Source: CAYVTD01 sp964577665
GTDB taxonomy: Bacteria > Bacteroidota > Ignavibacteria > Kapaibacteriales > UBA2268
Assembly (NCBI GenBank): GCA_964577665.1
Contig: CAZOBD010000003.1
Span: forward strand, 4,463 to 68,462
Direction: 5' to 3'
Length of the DNA stretch: 64,000 nt
Shown: piece after piece, positions 63,939-64,000 of the stretch
How positions within the stretch are numbered: position 1 is the stretch's first letter
Layout: every line of letters starts with the position of its first letter
Made by a program: the position numbers and the translations under genes
Notes under the pieces: model-generated
The model's database searches: none
The model's input: the letters and a program-made list of their open reading frames with translations, nothing else
What the model was told of the DNA's origin: nothing

Positions 63939-64000
63939 TTATTTCGACATACTCAGATGGATCCCTTATAGAATAGTATTAATCTGATTATTTTTCATTT

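Overview
The window looks like a flagellated, Gram-negative member of the Bacteroidota/Chlorobiota/Ignavibacteriota branch (for example Ignavibacteria or Kapabacteria); this placement is inferred. Evidence: a C-terminal type IX secretion (T9SS) sorting domain on an Asp-box protein, a DUF4835 (PorD-like) protein, lipid A genes (lpxB, lpxK), Bacteroidota-type promoter matches (TTG, about 20 nt, TAnnTTTG), and a motB-fliW-csrA flagellar module, which most Bacteroidota lack. The DNA is AT-rich. It is an assembled draft scaffold with two 100-N gaps (4395-4494 and 10677-10776).

Layout. 1-11788 (minus strand) holds two large exported surface proteins. The first is a giant adhesin-like protein, open from 7301 through the left edge (at least 2,400 codons, in frame on both sides of the first N gap). 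The second is a phage-tail-fibre-like protein carrying near-identical 126-residue tandem repeats that broke the assembly at the second gap. A DUF2442 gene follows it. 12354-15216 is a divergent LuxR-type response regulator / PAS histidine kinase pair. 15333-18770 has a GNAT-like protein and the motB-fliW-csrA-response regulator operon, with an exact sigma-28-like -10 box ahead of motB. 18829-22281 is a T9SS-exported Asp-box protein. 22396-25856 carries folC, a DASS transporter and a SPOUT methyltransferase.

25863-27065 encodes an HD phosphohydrolase fused to a Pycsar-effector-like (PycTM/DUF5706) membrane domain, with no cyclase nearby. A minus-strand operon then runs TPR-CHAT protease, SPOUT methyltransferase, plsY, gpsA (33558 to 28143). 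A tRNA-Ser(GGA) precedes envelope genes: lpxB, a DUF374 acyltransferase, an alpha/beta hydrolase, lpxK and a Ca/Na antiporter. hemW and a PiT phosphate transporter with a PhoU-like tail follow. A 1.3-kb AT-rich spacer contains ten 21-bp tandem repeats.

44168-57396 holds a baeRF-type protein, folE and queD, a DUF4292/LolB-like lipoprotein, RNase E/G, a broken nucleotidyltransferase with its small partner, dxr, rseP, surE, and a four-gene signalling cassette (HD-GYP-N-like, HDOD, GAF-PAS kinase, REC-kinase). 57401-63938 (minus) is a glycan locus: flippase, UDP-galactopyranose mutase, HAD-UbiA, DprE1-like and DprE2-like. This is the enzyme set expected for lipid-linked D-arabinofuranose plus galactofuranose.

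Intergenic spacers at 7302-7687, 11994-12252 and 58200-58615, with single elements at 35738 and 38091, share a mosaic family of palindromic repeats. The best candidates for new biology are the HD-PycTM fusion, the exported TPR-CHAT protease operon, the giant modular adhesin, and the arabinofuranose/galactofuranose locus split by repeats.
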